A DNA stretch of 64,000 bases from Myxosarcina sp. GI1. GTDB taxonomy: Bacteria; Cyanobacteriota; Cyanobacteriia; Cyanobacteriales; Xenococcaceae. Position 1 is the stretch's first letter, and each line of letters starts with the position of its first letter. Both the position numbers and the translations under genes were made by a program. This document shows positions 17,531-28,067 of this stretch, piece after piece. The notes beneath the pieces are model-generated. The model saw only the letters and a program-made list of their open reading frames with translations. It did not search any database and was not told where the DNA came from. The stretch is from contig NZ_JRFE01000003.1 of assembly GCF_000756305.1 (NCBI RefSeq), positions 103,285-167,284 of the forward strand, read 5' to 3'.

Positions 17531-18706
17531 CTAGTTAGATAACACATTTGAAGAATTTAGTGGATAATGAATATCTCCCAGTAACATTGGCTTTTTGGCT
17601 CCCGTTACTTGGGGTAAGTTTCCAGGTATCGAATTCAACCGCCAATATGCCAAAACGGCAAAGGCGATCGCTTCTTTATAGTCTGCGTTTAAACCTACGT
17701 CATCTGTAGTTAGGATCTCTGTCGCAGTCAACCGAGAGCGCAAGCGTTGTTTCAAATAGAGGTTGCGACTACCGCCACCGCATAACAAAACTCGCTCTGG
17801 AAGTTGGGGTAAAAAATGATGATAGCTATGAACGATAGAGGCTACAGTTAGTTCGGCTATTGTAGCCAGCCAGTCGGCAGAACTGAGGTTTTCGTCTTTG
17901 GCATCTTGCCAGCATTGGCTTAAGTAATCGCGGCTAAATAGTTCTCTTCCCGTAGATTTGGGAGGCGATCGCTTAAAAAAATCTTGTTTTATCCACTGCT
18001 CTACCAGTTTAAAACAGGGCGAACCTTGCGCTGCCCAACTACCGTCTTTATCGTAGGTTTGACTGCCATTTGTAAGTTGCTCTACTGCCAGATCGATTAA
18101 GGCATTACCAGGTCCCGTGTCCCAACCGCAAATGCGCTGTTGCCAGTTAGATTTATTTTTAGGAGGCAGATAAGTAAGGTTGCCAATACCGCCGATATTT
18201 TGCACGGCAGTATGTTGTGTAGGATGAGCTAGCAAACAGGCATCGATTTTAGATACTAAAGGCGCGCCTTCTCCTCCTGCGGCAAGGTCGGCAGCCCGAA
18301 AGTTACTTATAGTAGTCAGATCCGTTTGACTGGCAATTACGGCACCGCGTCCTAGTTGCAGACTATAGCCGATGTTTGTCTCTCCGTTAGCTATTGGCGG
18401 ACGATGATAGACTGTTTGACCGTGTGAACCGATTAATTCTGCTGTTTCCTGGCACTCTGCTTGAATAGAGCGAGCAGCCAGAGCAAAATTAAAGGCGATC
18501 GCATCGTCTAAAGTGGCTAATTCGGCAACTGTTAGAGATTTTCCACCACAAACTGCTAGTATTTTTCGTCTGAGGTTTTGAGGATAGGGATAGGTGTTGC
18601 CAGCCAATAGCTCGATCTGTAACTCTGATTCGCCGCCACTAATTTCAACTAAAGCTACGTCAATTCCATCTACTGAGGTACCGCTAATTGCACCAATAAC
18701 TTTCAT
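17531..18706 (-). CDS. anmK: Anhydro-N-acetylmuramic acid kinase
   Basis: A 391-residue AnmK that phosphorylates 1,6-anhydro-MurNAc to MurNAc-6-phosphate during peptidoglycan recycling. The ATP-binding start is [17 protein letters not shown] (residues 5-21). Further family motifs are [22 protein letters not shown] and [13 protein letters not shown], with the catalytic Asp, and [12 protein letters not shown]. The length matches bacterial AnmK. It lies 53 bp downstream of a lipoprotein gene on the same strand. Confidence 0.96.
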   Translation of the reverse strand: MKVIGAISGTSVDGIDVALVEISGGESELQIELLAGNTYPYPQNLRRKILAVCGGKSLTVAELATLDDAIAFNFALAARSIQAECQETAELIGSHGQTVYHRPPIANGETNIGYSLQLGRGAVIASQTDLTTISNFRAADLAAGGEGAPLVSKIDACLLAHPTQHTAVQNIGGIGNLTYLPPKNKSNWQQRICGWDTGPGNALIDLAVEQLTNGSQTYDKDGSWAAQGSPCFKLVEQWIKQDFFKRSPPKSTGRELFSRDYLSQCWQDAKDENLSSADWLATIAELTVASIVHSYHHFLPQLPERVLLCGGGSRNLYLKQRLRSRLTATEILTTDDVGLNADYKEAIAFAVLAYWRLNSIPGNLPQVTGAKKPMLLGDIHYPLNSSNVLSN

Positions 18707-18759
18707 CTTCTGGTTCTAAGTTTGGGGTTGACCTACATATTTATAGCGTTTCTCTCAAT

Positions 18760-20061
18760 TTATCGATCGATAGTTATCGGTAAATCTAACTGAGGGGATT
18801 CAGTTGTGAAATTATTTTTTAAGCGAGCCAAAATTAAGTTAGAGACTTTAGCTTCTGACTGATAGCCTGTGGCAAAATTAAGTGGTTGAATATTATTTTT
18901 TGAATTGTAAACTTGCCATAATTGTGACTGATAGCGATCGCTAAATGGCGCGATAGGCTGAGTATAGCTGCCATAAAAACTCAAATTCCATCGACTCGAC
19001 TCAAAGGTAGTTATTGGTAGCCCAGAATCATCCTGTAGTAAATAACTGCTTTGAGCTAAAATCGTCTCTCTAATTTGCGAAAAGCTATCAAAGTGGGTTA
19101 AATAAGCAGCAGCATTTAAATAAGTGACTTGGGGAGCGTATTTGCTGATAAAAGTTACTAGCTCTGGAGTTTCTGCTAAAGCTTCATTGGACAGCTTACT
19201 TGAAAAATAGTAAATTATTTTGCGCTTGGTGTCACCTTCAGAAGCAAAAGTAATCTTGACTCCTGAAATCTTCCCCGATTGTGGCGAACTAATTTCGGCT
19301 CGCTCGTTGAGACTAATGTAGTCTAGATCGTAAATGCGATTGTTGGTTCTAGCTAAAAAAACGTATAAAGCCGTGCTTACCTCTTGTTTGAAGTTAATCA
19401 TCTGAGGTGGGCGAAAATAATCTAAAGCTAAAATTTCATGTAAATTGCAGGCTATATGCTTTAGTTCTTGGGCAAACTGTTGGCGATTGAGTCGCTCTAG
19501 ATTGGGAATTTTACCAACAGGCTCGATACCGACTAAAACAAATACTCTACCATGAGGAAACAAAGTATAAACATCTAAAAAGTTAGCATTGCTAAACGGA
19601 TAAAAAATTGTTGGCTCGAGATTATTAAGGGTAGTTAGTTCTCTCTGTTGCCAGTTTCTCATTGGTTCTAACCGACGCGTTTCTAACTGCGACCAAGCAT
19701 CATTTAAGAAGTTTCGATGTTGCTGCCAATTTCCTCTTTCTTGGAATTGGCTCAGTTCGCCTGTACTACCAATATTCATACCTGCTAGGATTTTTGCAGT
19801 ATTTGTAAGCCGTTGGGATTTTTTGCGGTCTAAATAGGTAGGTAGATCGCTAAAAACATCGGTATCTAAATTATTTTTAGAGATAACGTCAATTAGTTTA
19901 GTTGCTGCTCTATTAAAGAGAACTTTACCTTCGGGTTTTGAGATTTCGGAGCCGAGATTTTTATCGGTTGTATTCGAGTTGGAACGCGAACTGTAACTAC
20001 AGGACGTAATAGTAATTAATAGGCTTAAGATAATTCCAAAGGTAGATAATAATCTACTCAT
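18760..20061 (-). CDS. Hypothetical lipoprotein
   Basis: A 433-residue protein with an N-terminal lipoprotein signal: a hydrophobic stretch (FGIILSLLITI) ending in TSCSYSSRS, where Cys21 is the likely lipid-modified residue. A low-complexity Ser/Asn linker follows. The rest is a mixed alpha/beta globular region with no motif I recognise; related sequences appear to be cyanobacterial conserved hypotheticals. It is probably anchored on the periplasmic side of a membrane. It precedes anmK on the same strand, which may hint at an envelope role (inference). Confidence 0.75.
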   Translation of the reverse strand: MSRLLSTFGIILSLLITITSCSYSSRSNSNTTDKNLGSEISKPEGKVLFNRAATKLIDVISKNNLDTDVFSDLPTYLDRKKSQRLTNTAKILAGMNIGSTGELSQFQERGNWQQHRNFLNDAWSQLETRRLEPMRNWQQRELTTLNNLEPTIFYPFSNANFLDVYTLFPHGRVFVLVGIEPVGKIPNLERLNRQQFAQELKHIACNLHEILALDYFRPPQMINFKQEVSTALYVFLARTNNRIYDLDYISLNERAEISSPQSGKISGVKITFASEGDTKRKIIYYFSSKLSNEALAETPELVTFISKYAPQVTYLNAAAYLTHFDSFSQIRETILAQSSYLLQDDSGLPITTFESSRWNLSFYGSYTQPIAPFSDRYQSQLWQVYNSKNNIQPLNFATGYQSEAKVSNLILARLKNNFTTESPQLDLPITIDR

Positions 20062-20297
20062 GCCGATCGCTTTAGCTATTAGATAAAATTAAACCAATTT
20101 TTCGGGCAATGGTTAATATATAACCGAATGCCGCTAAAAGCAAACGCTTAAATTAGTAGCATATTCCCAAACAATTGCTAAGTATTTTATTTAATTAAAC
20201 CCAGAAAGCAGCTACTTGAAAGCGATTGCCATTTGTTTTTCAATTTGCTGGTTTCAGCCAATAAGAGCGATCGGGATCGACTTAAAATATACAATAA

Positions 20298-20927
20298 TTA
20301 ATCTTTTGGTAGTAATTTGGTCTGTCCGTATTCCCATAAGGTAGGAATCAAAAGGACTAAGATAATTAATACTAAAGCTAAAATTCCAAACTGAGAAATT
20401 CCACTGATAATTTGTTGTAAAGAAATAACTTTACCTAGAAAAAAAGCGAGACTGACAATAGTAACCGCCCAGACCGATGCGCCACCAAAATTACAGAGCA
20501 AAAATTTTCTGTATGACATTCGAGTCATTCCAGCTAATGGACCTGCAAAAATTCTTAATAAAGTAACAAAACGCCCAAAAAAGACTGCTAGAGGTGCATT
20601 TTTACTATAGCGTTGTTTGACAGATTCTAGCTGTGGCTCTTGAATGCCAAACCAACTACCAACTTTGACTAGTAAAGTCCAGCCACCCCATCTACCAAGC
20701 CAGTAACCAAAATTGTCTCCTAAAACTGCGCCAGAAATCGCGCTAGCCAACACCCACCAATAATTTAATTCGTCGTTTCCTGCTAAAAAACCACCTACGA
20801 TGGTAACGGTTTCTCCTGGTATGGGAATACCAGTATTTTCGATCGCTATTCCCAAAAATACTGCCAGGTAACCATATTGGCGGGCAATTTCTAAAGCATT
20901 ATCTAAACTGAGTAACTCGATGGACAT
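20298..20927 (-). CDS. DedA family membrane protein
   Basis: A 209-residue DedA/VTT-domain protein. The family signature is seen in GIAIENTGIPIPGETVTIVGGFLAG and GDNFGYWLGRWGGW (quoted as separate motifs GETVTIVGGFLAG and GDNFGYWLGRWGG), then FFGRFVTLLRIFAGPLAGMTRM. Several membrane segments and re-entrant loops are predicted. DedA proteins act as lipid scramblases or transporters that recycle undecaprenyl phosphate or phospholipids and affect envelope integrity. It appears monocistronic. Confidence 0.93.
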   Translation of the reverse strand: MSIELLSLDNALEIARQYGYLAVFLGIAIENTGIPIPGETVTIVGGFLAGNDELNYWWVLASAISGAVLGDNFGYWLGRWGGWTLLVKVGSWFGIQEPQLESVKQRYSKNAPLAVFFGRFVTLLRIFAGPLAGMTRMSYRKFLLCNFGGASVWAVTIVSLAFFLGKVISLQQIISGISQFGILALVLIILVLLIPTLWEYGQTKLLPKD

Positions 20928-20972
20928 TTAGCTATAACTATCGGACAAAAATTTTGCCAACCTTATTCTCCT

Positions 20973-21221
20973 TTAAGTGGGAACTGGTTCACCTGGACGT
21001 AGTTTAGCCCATTTTCCTACCTCTTGGCGAAAACTGGCGCAACCAACTACATCCCATTCCATTTCGATAATATCTGAATTGGTACGGATATTAACATTAA
21101 TGCAAGGCTCGACGGGTTCAAAACTTGGAGTTTCGGTTAGATGGGGTTGTTGATGTTGAGTTTCTACGGCATTGTAAGTATTACACTGGTCTACAAAGTA
21201 GCAATTTACACAGATACACAT
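20973..21221 (-). CDS. Ycf34-like protein
   Basis: An 82-residue protein with the conserved start MCICVNCYFVDQC and end FRQEVGKWAKLRPGEPVPT, recognised as the Ycf34 family of cyanobacteria and red-lineage plastids. The N-terminal cysteines (C2, C4, C7, C13) are thought to bind an iron-sulfur cluster, and cyanobacterial Ycf34 has been linked to photosynthetic electron transport. Normal length. Divergent from the CCA-adding enzyme gene. Confidence 0.9.
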   Translation of the reverse strand: MCICVNCYFVDQCNTYNAVETQHQQPHLTETPSFEPVEPCINVNIRTNSDIIEMEWDVVGCASFRQEVGKWAKLRPGEPVPT

Positions 21222-21310
21222 AAGCTGATTCCCAAATTGATACTGGCTGTACTTATTAAACTAGCTCAAACTCAAGCTATATTTAAATATTTGTTTGAAT
21301 AATTATTATT

Positions 21311-22534
21311 ATGATAGTGACTCGGCTCGATCGGTATTTTTCGGCGATCGCACTTCCTTTTGACTTGAGTTGTTTGCCTGCCTCGGCATATTTAGTTGGC
21401 GGTGCGGTCAGAGATGGCTTGTTAAACCGCACAAAAGATGTTTTCGATCTAGATTTGGTTTTACCAGCCAAACCCATAGAAACGGCGCGAGAAATTGCCC
21501 GTCGCTATCAGGGTGGCTTTGTAATTTTGGATGAAGCCAGACAAATTGCCAGAGTGGTTTTTTCTAACGGAACTTTAGATTTTGCCCTACAGGAAGGAGA
21601 TAGTTTGACGGCAGATTTACAACGCCGAGATTTTACAATTAACGCGATCGCTTATAACTTTCAAACACGACAATTAGTCGATCCTTTTGGGGGAATACAA
21701 GCTTTAGAGCAAGGTAAAATCGAGATGATTTCACCAGGTAATCTAGTAAACGATCCCCTCAGACTATTAAGAGCTTACCGCCAAGCAGCACAGCTAGACT
21801 TTTCGATCGAAGCTAATACCAGAAAAACTATTCGTTCTTTAGGCTCTTTATTACCTCGGGTTGCGGCAGAAAGAGTCCAGACTGAGTTTAACTATCTTTT
21901 AAAAAGCGATACGGGCAATAAATGGCTGGAGGCTTTATGGAAGGATGGGTTAATCCAGCTTTATTTCCCTACTGTTGATGCAGTTAAAATTCAGCAGCTA
22001 ATGGCAGTAGAAACAGCAGTCAACCGTCTGAAATTTGCCTGGAATACTTTTACAGAGCGTTGCCATAATTGGAAGTGTCTGACAAAAATCGCTACTTTAG
22101 TTGCTTCAACTCCCGAAGCTGCTGAAGCTGAATTAATCAATCTAAAATACTCTCGCGCTGAAGTTAAAGCTGTAGTAAAAACCGTCGAGCATCTACCACA
22201 ACTGCAAGCCATTTCATCCTTGCCGAGCTTGCGAGAACAGTATTTTTTCTTTTTACAAACTCGCGATGTTTTTCCTATTTTAGTTGCTAGAGCGATCGCG
22301 CTGGGAATTAGCCCAGAAATTACAACTCCTTTAATTGACCGCTATTTAAATTTACAAGATCCTGTAGCCTATCCTCAAGCTATAGTTACGGGTAATCACC
22401 TCATTACCAAATTAAATCTCAAACCCTCACCTCTAATTGGCAAACTATTAACAGAAATTCAAATTGCTTGTCTTGAGGGAAAAATCTCAACACCCCAAGA
22501 AGCTTTACAGTATGCTGCCAATTTTTTGGAATAA
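21311..22534 (+). CDS. CCA tRNA nucleotidyltransferase / poly(A) polymerase family
   Basis: A 407-residue class II nucleotidyltransferase. The head has YLVGGAVRDGLLNR, the DLDLV metal-binding Asp pair, RRDFTINAIAYN, and DPLRLLRAYRQAAQL for nucleotide selection. A helical neck and body follow. It adds CCA, or part of it, to tRNA 3' ends. Some cyanobacteria have separate CC-adding and A-adding enzymes, and I cannot tell from motifs alone which this is. It is unlinked to other tRNA-processing genes here. Confidence 0.92.
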   Translation: MIVTRLDRYFSAIALPFDLSCLPASAYLVGGAVRDGLLNRTKDVFDLDLVLPAKPIETAREIARRYQGGFVILDEARQIARVVFSNGTLDFALQEGDSLTADLQRRDFTINAIAYNFQTRQLVDPFGGIQALEQGKIEMISPGNLVNDPLRLLRAYRQAAQLDFSIEANTRKTIRSLGSLLPRVAAERVQTEFNYLLKSDTGNKWLEALWKDGLIQLYFPTVDAVKIQQLMAVETAVNRLKFAWNTFTERCHNWKCLTKIATLVASTPEAAEAELINLKYSRAEVKAVVKTVEHLPQLQAISSLPSLREQYFFFLQTRDVFPILVARAIALGISPEITTPLIDRYLNLQDPVAYPQAIVTGNHLITKLNLKPSPLIGKLLTEIQIACLEGKISTPQEALQYAANFLE

Positions 22535-22722
22535 CCGTACACACCTCATTCTCATACAAAATACTGCTCGCCCAAACAATGTAGACAAGCAGCAAAAAAA
22601 TTTTATCTGGCTCCGCTCAAGGTTAAAAGTTAAAACAAATTTTTAACTTTTACCTTTTAATTTTTGACTTTTTCAATTTAGGGTTTATACCCAAACTTAA
22701 TTTTTATAATCGCTCGATAAAA

Positions 22723-23205
22723 CTAAATGTCTGCACCCTGTTTTGGTTCTGTACCTGCATTAACTACGGCATTTCTTAGCAAGGTAATCTGTTGCTCTGA
22801 ATCCAATGATTCAATTTGTGGGAGCAATTGTTCGACACTACCGCTAGCTTTATAGTCGTCGGGCATGGGAACTATGGTACCTTCGTCCATTCCCTGTGCC
22901 AGTTGATACCAAAATAGTAGTTTGGTATTTGCGCTTAAAGAGCCATATTCGCGAGAAATAAGGCTATCTTGACCAGAAATAAGTTTACGCTGAATATCTA
23001 ATTGTTCCTCAAAAGACTTTTCTTTTACCTGATTGAAAAGTCCTCCAGAAATATCGGCTCCTGCCGCGCCTGGAGCCGCAGGAGTAACTGAATCTCCCAT
23101 GTCTTTATATACATACCATAAGAACGCTAACTTATCATCAACGCTTAAACTGTTATATGCACTCAAAGCGCGATCTACATTCTGGTCTAAATTGGCAGAT
23201 GTCAT
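22723..23205 (-). CDS. Helical carotenoid protein (stand-alone OCP N-terminal domain)
   Basis: A 160-residue all-helical protein matching the N-terminal carotenoid-binding domain of the orange carotenoid protein, without the C-terminal NTF2-like domain. Typical segments are DRALSAYNSLSVDDKLAFLWYVYKDMG (here LSVDDKLAFLWYVYKDMG), LLFWYQLAQGMDEGTIVP and the closing helix LDSEQQITLLRNAVV. Such HCPs carry a keto-carotenoid and act as singlet-oxygen or excitation quenchers, some on phycobilisomes. The gene has no neighbouring C-terminal-domain homologue or FRP gene. Which HCP clade it belongs to cannot be decided by eye. Confidence 0.9.
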   Translation of the reverse strand: MTSANLDQNVDRALSAYNSLSVDDKLAFLWYVYKDMGDSVTPAAPGAAGADISGGLFNQVKEKSFEEQLDIQRKLISGQDSLISREYGSLSANTKLLFWYQLAQGMDEGTIVPMPDDYKASGSVEQLLPQIESLDSEQQITLLRNAVVNAGTEPKQGADI

Positions 23206-23670
23206 AAAATTACACCTCTTGTTATTTAATTTCTAATTAAAGTTATTAACTAGCTGCGATCGCGGTCAAAAACATACAATTCTCACCATTTCTCAGCTAG
23301 TTTATAGCTAACTTTATGGTTAGCATATAGGGATTTCGCTCCTTAACAAAACTATAAAAAGATATAAAGTATAAATAAAAGAATTATAAAAACACCAACT
23401 TATGATAGATGTTAAACGTCAAAAACACTGTATTTTTTAAAGATAAAAGGCTTCGCTATAGCTCTAAACTATAAACTTTTGACTAAAGGATAATTAGCGT
23501 AAAGCGCAGATAGCAATTAATAATTAACAATTAACTATGGATGCTCCTTACTACCTACTACTTTTATCATTGTTAAAATGTTGATAAAATTGTTACAAAA
23601 ACAGCACATACTACGCTCTATAGCAGTTTTACCAAATAAAGATTGACAAAAATAAAATTTAACTAATTAC
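23206..23670. other. Noncoding region, 465 bp
   Basis: An AT-rich spacer upstream of the HCP gene and downstream of the RodZ-like gene. It has runs such as AATTAATAATTAACAATTAAC near 23516-23536, typical of short intergenic repeats in cyanobacteria. No gene was recognised. It should hold the HCP promoter at its left end. Confidence 0.45.
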
Positions 23671-24486
23671 CTAATTAACTGTATAAGTAACTTCCTGGAC
23701 TTCTCCTGGTTCACCCAGTATTTGCTGCCTTTCATTATTAAAAGTTACTGCCACACCACCTGCATTACCAGCGCGAATAGTCACTTGTTTCTTGCCAGTC
23801 CAAGTTCGTTTGGTTCCTTTAGGTAGAGTACCTTCAAAAGCTTTTTTACCATCAACCATTACTTTTAACCAACATCTATCTTCTAAATCGATCCCCACCG
23901 TTACCGATTGCGACTGGCTAGTTTGGCTAATCAATTGAGGTGTCACTGTCTGCTTACCTCGTGTGGGATCGGTATCAACAACTGAGGCATCTTTAGGCAA
24001 ATTTTGTTCGGGAGCTTGCTCGATAACAAGAGGGCGTTCTACCAGGGCAGCAATTCCTTTAACTGAAAAACCTACCAGTAGAATGTAGAATAAATATAAA
24101 TGAAGCGATCGCACCTGAAAGTCAATAGACAGCTTTCGTGGGAACTCATTGATAAATGAAGGCGTAGACCAATTTCTCTTGTCGGCATTAGCTCGTTCTA
24201 ACTTCGCCAGATTAGAAGTTTTGGCAGCAGAAGTTAAGGTAAAATCGGGTAACTCTGCGTCGATCGCGCGAGCGAATTTGACGATTAAAGCTTTAATATA
24301 AAATGGTTCTGGTAATTTGCTTATATCTGCCTGTTCGATAGCAATTAAAAGACGTTTGGGAATTAAAGTTTTTGCCGCTACCATATCGAGTGAAATTTTT
24401 TTTTCCTCACGAATCTGATACAGACAAGTACCAATTTCCTGTAGCTTTGGTAAATCTATTTGCGAATTTTTATCTTGATTTTTCAT
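23671..24486 (-). CDS. RodZ-like protein: HTH domain, membrane segment, DUF4115
   Basis: A 271-residue bitopic protein. Residues 12-75 are a Cro/RodZ-type helix-turn-helix (GTCLYQIREEKKISLDMVAAKTLIPKRLL, in part). A membrane segment lies near residues 126-146 (LYLFYILLVGFSVKGIAAL). The periplasmic C-terminus is a DUF4115 beta domain (CWLKVMVDGKKAFEGTLPKG). RodZ links MreB to the cell-wall machinery. This protein has that architecture but a short linker, so a direct RodZ role is likely but not proven. It lies 48 bp downstream of the pseudouridine synthase gene. Confidence 0.85.
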   Translation of the reverse strand: MKNQDKNSQIDLPKLQEIGTCLYQIREEKKISLDMVAAKTLIPKRLLIAIEQADISKLPEPFYIKALIVKFARAIDAELPDFTLTSAAKTSNLAKLERANADKRNWSTPSFINEFPRKLSIDFQVRSLHLYLFYILLVGFSVKGIAALVERPLVIEQAPEQNLPKDASVVDTDPTRGKQTVTPQLISQTSQSQSVTVGIDLEDRCWLKVMVDGKKAFEGTLPKGTKRTWTGKKQVTIRAGNAGGVAVTFNNERQQILGEPGEVQEVTYTVN

Positions 24487-24534
24487 TGACTGCGCTCCTG
24501 CTAGGTGCAGATAATTTAAATTTATAACTGAGTT

Positions 24535-25275
24535 TTAATTAAAATTTTTTATTAGCGCGATTTCAGAAGAGGTTAGATGTCTGTAACTACCATTAGTTAG
24601 TTCTGTTTTACCACGAGAATTTAAAGAAATCGAGCCAATCGCCGTACGATGTAGTTCGACAACTTTATATCCTAATTTTTCTGCCGTGCGGCGAATCTGG
24701 CGATTCCTGCCTTCGATTAGAACAATTTTTATAAGAGTTTGTTGTCCTCGACGGCGAACTATTTCTACTTCGGCTGGCAAAGTTTTTTTACCGTTTAAAT
24801 TTATACCATTACGCCATAAAACTAAATCTTCCTCGGTAGGATGTTTATCCAACCAGACCAGATAAGTTTTAGGCAGATGATAGCGAGGGTGAGTCAAATT
24901 AAGAGTCAAATCGCCATCATTAGTTAACAGCAACGCACCACTGGAATTAAAATCGAGTCTGCCTACAGGATGAATACCTTTGCCTTTTTTTAGATTATTG
25001 GGTAATAAATCTAAAACTGTGGGTCGATTTTGGGGATCGCTACAGGTAGAGACAACACTAGTAGGTTTGTTTAGTAATAGATATATTGGTTGAGGGCGAT
25101 CGGTTAATTGGATTACCTTACCGTTTACTTCTAATACATCTACTGCTAAATCGAGCTTGTCTCCAAGACTGGCAATTTTACCATTGACCCGAACTTTTCC
25201 TGCCGTTATTAATTTTTCCGCTTGTCGCCGCGAAGCAACCCCCCATTGGGATAAAATTTTTTGAATTCTTTCCAT
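24535..25275 (-). CDS. rRNA pseudouridine synthase, RsuA/RluB family
   Basis: A 246-residue enzyme. An S4 RNA-binding domain at residues 1-60 ([21 protein letters not shown], in part; KVRVNG) is followed by the catalytic domain with [17 protein letters not shown], where the Asp is the nucleophile, and [12 protein letters not shown]-like [18 protein letters not shown]. It isomerises uridine in 16S or 23S rRNA; RsuA, RluB, RluE and RluF cannot be separated by eye, though the length fits RluB/RsuA. It is upstream of the RodZ-like gene in a probable operon. Confidence 0.93.
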   Translation of the reverse strand: MERIQKILSQWGVASRRQAEKLITAGKVRVNGKIASLGDKLDLAVDVLEVNGKVIQLTDRPQPIYLLLNKPTSVVSTCSDPQNRPTVLDLLPNNLKKGKGIHPVGRLDFNSSGALLLTNDGDLTLNLTHPRYHLPKTYLVWLDKHPTEEDLVLWRNGINLNGKKTLPAEVEIVRRRGQQTLIKIVLIEGRNRQIRRTAEKLGYKVVELHRTAIGSISLNSRGKTELTNGSYRHLTSSEIALIKNFN

Positions 25276-25624
25276 TGAGAGATGCTCCTTTCACAAGGCG
25301 AAAACACATTAAGTATTGAAAAGAACCTTTACTGTCTCTTCTTCATAATATTGATTGTTACATATAGATAAATCTATCGCTCCAAGAGTTTGGTGTAAGT
25401 TTATAATTCCCAAAAAAGCTTAATAAAAGATCTATTTGTTCTTAAAAACTTAGCCTATCTGAAAACAATAACAATGCAAAAATCGGTTAGCCATAAACCA
25501 TAAGCTATGTTTTTTGTAGAGAGATCGGCAGTAGAATTAATGATGTGGTACGCACATCCGCCATTTGTAAAACGTCGGCAAACTACATACAGTTCGCGCT
25601 TAAGGCTTATAGCTTATAGCTTAT
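25276..25624. other. Noncoding region, 349 bp
   Basis: A spacer between the glycosyltransferase and pseudouridine synthase genes, both on the minus strand. It has a short tandem GCTTATA repeat near 25607-25623. No gene or RNA was recognised. The promoter of the synthase-RodZ operon should lie near 25276-25400. Confidence 0.45.
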
Positions 25625-26818
25625 TTAATTAGAAATATCTCTCTCGGTTTTTAACCAACGGCTTTGAGGATTGACCAAGAAGTTGAAATAAATTGGTATT
25701 TTACCCAGAACATAATTGGGAATAGCAATTAAATTGGATAGTGGTAAGTCGAAGCGACCAAATTTAATCCAAGCTAAAAATACTCCCGTAAATAAAAAGC
25801 TTCCCGCCAAAGTTGACACTATTGCCCCTATTAAAGATGCTCCTATAAATGCTGCTAGCCAGGCAATTATCGTCCAAACTAGCCAGAACATAATTAATAA
25901 GGACAAGGGGGGAATTAAAAGGTCTAAAGCTAAGATTAATAAAGATAAACGTCTTTGGTTGATAAATGCTTTAAATAGACGCGGAACTTCAACCAAAATC
26001 ATTTCTAGCTGTCCGTGTTCCCAACGAGACTTCTGGCTTTGAGCGTCTTCGTCTTTCATCAAACGACCCATAACTAAAGCATCTTCACAGAATACTGGCG
26101 TGCAGCCAGTCAGTGCCAAGTCTACGGTCAACTGGGTATCGTCGGTAGTTTTACTTCCTGCTAGAGAAACTCGTTCGATAACCGATAGAGGAAAAGCCAT
26201 TCCCGAACCCGTTAGCAAGCAGTGATATCCCAGTCGATTTAAACCGAGCAGACGTACCAGGTTTTTGACTTTGAGAGCAAACATGGAAATACGATCTTTG
26301 AGACTGGTTTCGTCTGGCTGTTCCATGAGGTAGGTTGCTTGAACTGGTCTACCCGTAGCGATCGCCTTGCAGGTAATGCGCTCGATAGTAAGAGGCGCGA
26401 TAATACAGTCTCCATCGAGAATTACGACTACTTCTGGGCGATCGCCGCGAATAAATTTCATACCATAATCCAGTGCATATCCTTTACCTTTATGGGTCGC
26501 GCTGGCTCGTTCGATTACTGTCGCACCTGTAGCTCTAGCGATTTCTGCGGTGTTATCCTCACAGTTATCCGCAATTACCACTACGCGATCGCGCTCTGTT
26601 AGCTGAGCGATAACAGTTTTTAGCACTGGTTCTATTTGTGCTGCTTCATTGTGAGCGGGTATTAATACGGTTGTTTTAGGGCGAGCGATCGCTATTGAGT
26701 TGGACTGTTTTTTGGCGTTAAAAGCTACCAAACATTCGATAAAAAATAAAAAACAGGGAACGAATAAAACTAATCCACCACCAAGTAAAGCCAGACTAAT
26801 AAGCTCTCGAAGTTCCAT
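25625..26818 (-). CDS. Membrane glycosyltransferase family 2, processive type
   Basis: A 397-residue protein: N-terminal membrane segment (residues 8-30), a GT-A domain, then a cluster of C-terminal membrane segments (about 295-365). The catalytic motifs are VLIPAHNEAAQIEPVL, VVIADNCEDNTAE, ILDGDCII (the DXD), TDDTQLTVDLALTG and QKSRWEHGQ (the QxxRW motif of processive enzymes such as cellulose or hyaluronan synthases). It probably builds an extracellular polysaccharide; the sugar is unknown. It stands 307 bp from a divergent family 2 glycosyltransferase gene. Confidence 0.92.
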   Translation of the reverse strand: MELRELISLALLGGGLVLFVPCFLFFIECLVAFNAKKQSNSIAIARPKTTVLIPAHNEAAQIEPVLKTVIAQLTERDRVVVIADNCEDNTAEIARATGATVIERASATHKGKGYALDYGMKFIRGDRPEVVVILDGDCIIAPLTIERITCKAIATGRPVQATYLMEQPDETSLKDRISMFALKVKNLVRLLGLNRLGYHCLLTGSGMAFPLSVIERVSLAGSKTTDDTQLTVDLALTGCTPVFCEDALVMGRLMKDEDAQSQKSRWEHGQLEMILVEVPRLFKAFINQRRLSLLILALDLLIPPLSLLIMFWLVWTIIAWLAAFIGASLIGAIVSTLAGSFLFTGVFLAWIKFGRFDLPLSNLIAIPNYVLGKIPIYFNFLVNPQSRWLKTERDISN

Positions 26819-27125
26819 TTTTAGAGATATTACGATACTATTTATTTAGTCATACTTTACCAATATCTTATATTTAAGACAATCTTTTTTTATACTATCG
26901 CGATCGCTTTGTAATAGAAAAATTTTACTAAAGTTTGGAGAAAATCAACAAGCAAAACCGTTTAAATAGCTTTTTATTCTATAACAAAATCGAATAATCT
27001 TTCAAGATCTGGCTAAGCATATTGCTTGAGAATCAAAATAAAAGATTTATCAATTCGTTCGTTTATTTTATTTATAGTTCAACTACAGTTTTGTTTATTA
27101 AAGCCAAATAATTTTTAACTACATT
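26819..27125. other. Divergent promoter region, 307 bp
   Basis: An AT-rich region between two divergent glycosyltransferase genes. One HIP1-like site lies near 26899. No gene was recognised. It should contain both promoters. Confidence 0.45.
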
Positions 27126-28067
27126 ATGCTGGTTTCCATTTGTATTGTTACCTATAAACGCCCCGAAGGATTAAAACGCTTACTTCAGACGCTCAACCAA
27201 TTAACTTTCGATAAACTAGAATCTCCCGATATTGAAATTATAGTAGTTGATAATGGCATTCTTGGTGAAGCCGCCCGCGTTTGTACCGAACTCGAAGCCA
27301 ATTTTAGATGGAAACTTAAAACTGATGTCGAATCACAAAGAGGCATCACTTACGCACGTAATAAATCGGTATCCTTAGCTTCAGTAAATTCCGATTTTAT
27401 CGTAATTATCGATGATGATGAAGTACCAGAATTCACCTGGTTAGAAGAATTATTATTAGTTCGACAACAGTACGATGCCGATGTTGTAACAGGACCAGTT
27501 TTACCTCATTTTCCAGAAGCAGTACCCAAGTGGGTCATTAAAGGAGGTTTTTTCGATCTGCCACGCTATCAAACAGGAGAGCAACGACATGTGGCATTTA
27601 CCAATAACGTCTTAATTCGAGCTGCGATTTTAAGAAAGTTCGATCGCGTTTTTGACGATCGCTTTGCTATTACTGGCGGTGAAGATTCTCATCTGTTTCT
27701 GAGCCTAAACCAAATGGGTTATAAAATTGTGTGGGCAGATGATGCCATAGTTTACGATTGGATCCCTGCTTCAAGAACCAATCTCAAGTGGATTTTAAAA
27801 CGGGGCTATCGCTGCTGGGGAACTCACAGTTTGCTAGAAAAAGAGCTATATCCTTCTGTTAAAACTCAAGCTACAAGAATTGTTAAAGGACTGGCTTTGA
27901 TTTTCATTGGTATTTTAAAAATGATTCCTGCTTGGCTGCTAGGCAAACACGCGATCGCTAATGCCTTACTTTATATTTATCGGGGTGCGGGAACTTTTGC
28001 AGGTTTATTGGGTATCGATTATCAAGAATACAAAAAGGTTCACACCGAAATGGGTATGAGTAAGTAA
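27126..28067 (+). CDS. Glycosyltransferase family 2
   Basis: A 313-residue enzyme with the GT2 fold: [18 protein letters not shown] at the N-terminus, [20 protein letters not shown] (the metal-binding acidic triplet) and [11 protein letters not shown] for the catalytic region. The C-terminal third has hydrophobic segments that could associate with the membrane ([19 protein letters not shown]). It probably transfers a sugar to a lipid-linked or exported polysaccharide. It is divergent from the other GT2 gene, which suggests a shared pathway (inference). Confidence 0.88.
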   Translation: MLVSICIVTYKRPEGLKRLLQTLNQLTFDKLESPDIEIIVVDNGILGEAARVCTELEANFRWKLKTDVESQRGITYARNKSVSLASVNSDFIVIIDDDEVPEFTWLEELLLVRQQYDADVVTGPVLPHFPEAVPKWVIKGGFFDLPRYQTGEQRHVAFTNNVLIRAAILRKFDRVFDDRFAITGGEDSHLFLSLNQMGYKIVWADDAIVYDWIPASRTNLKWILKRGYRCWGTHSLLEKELYPSVKTQATRIVKGLALIFIGILKMIPAWLLGKHAIANALLYIYRGAGTFAGLLGIDYQEYKKVHTEMGMSK

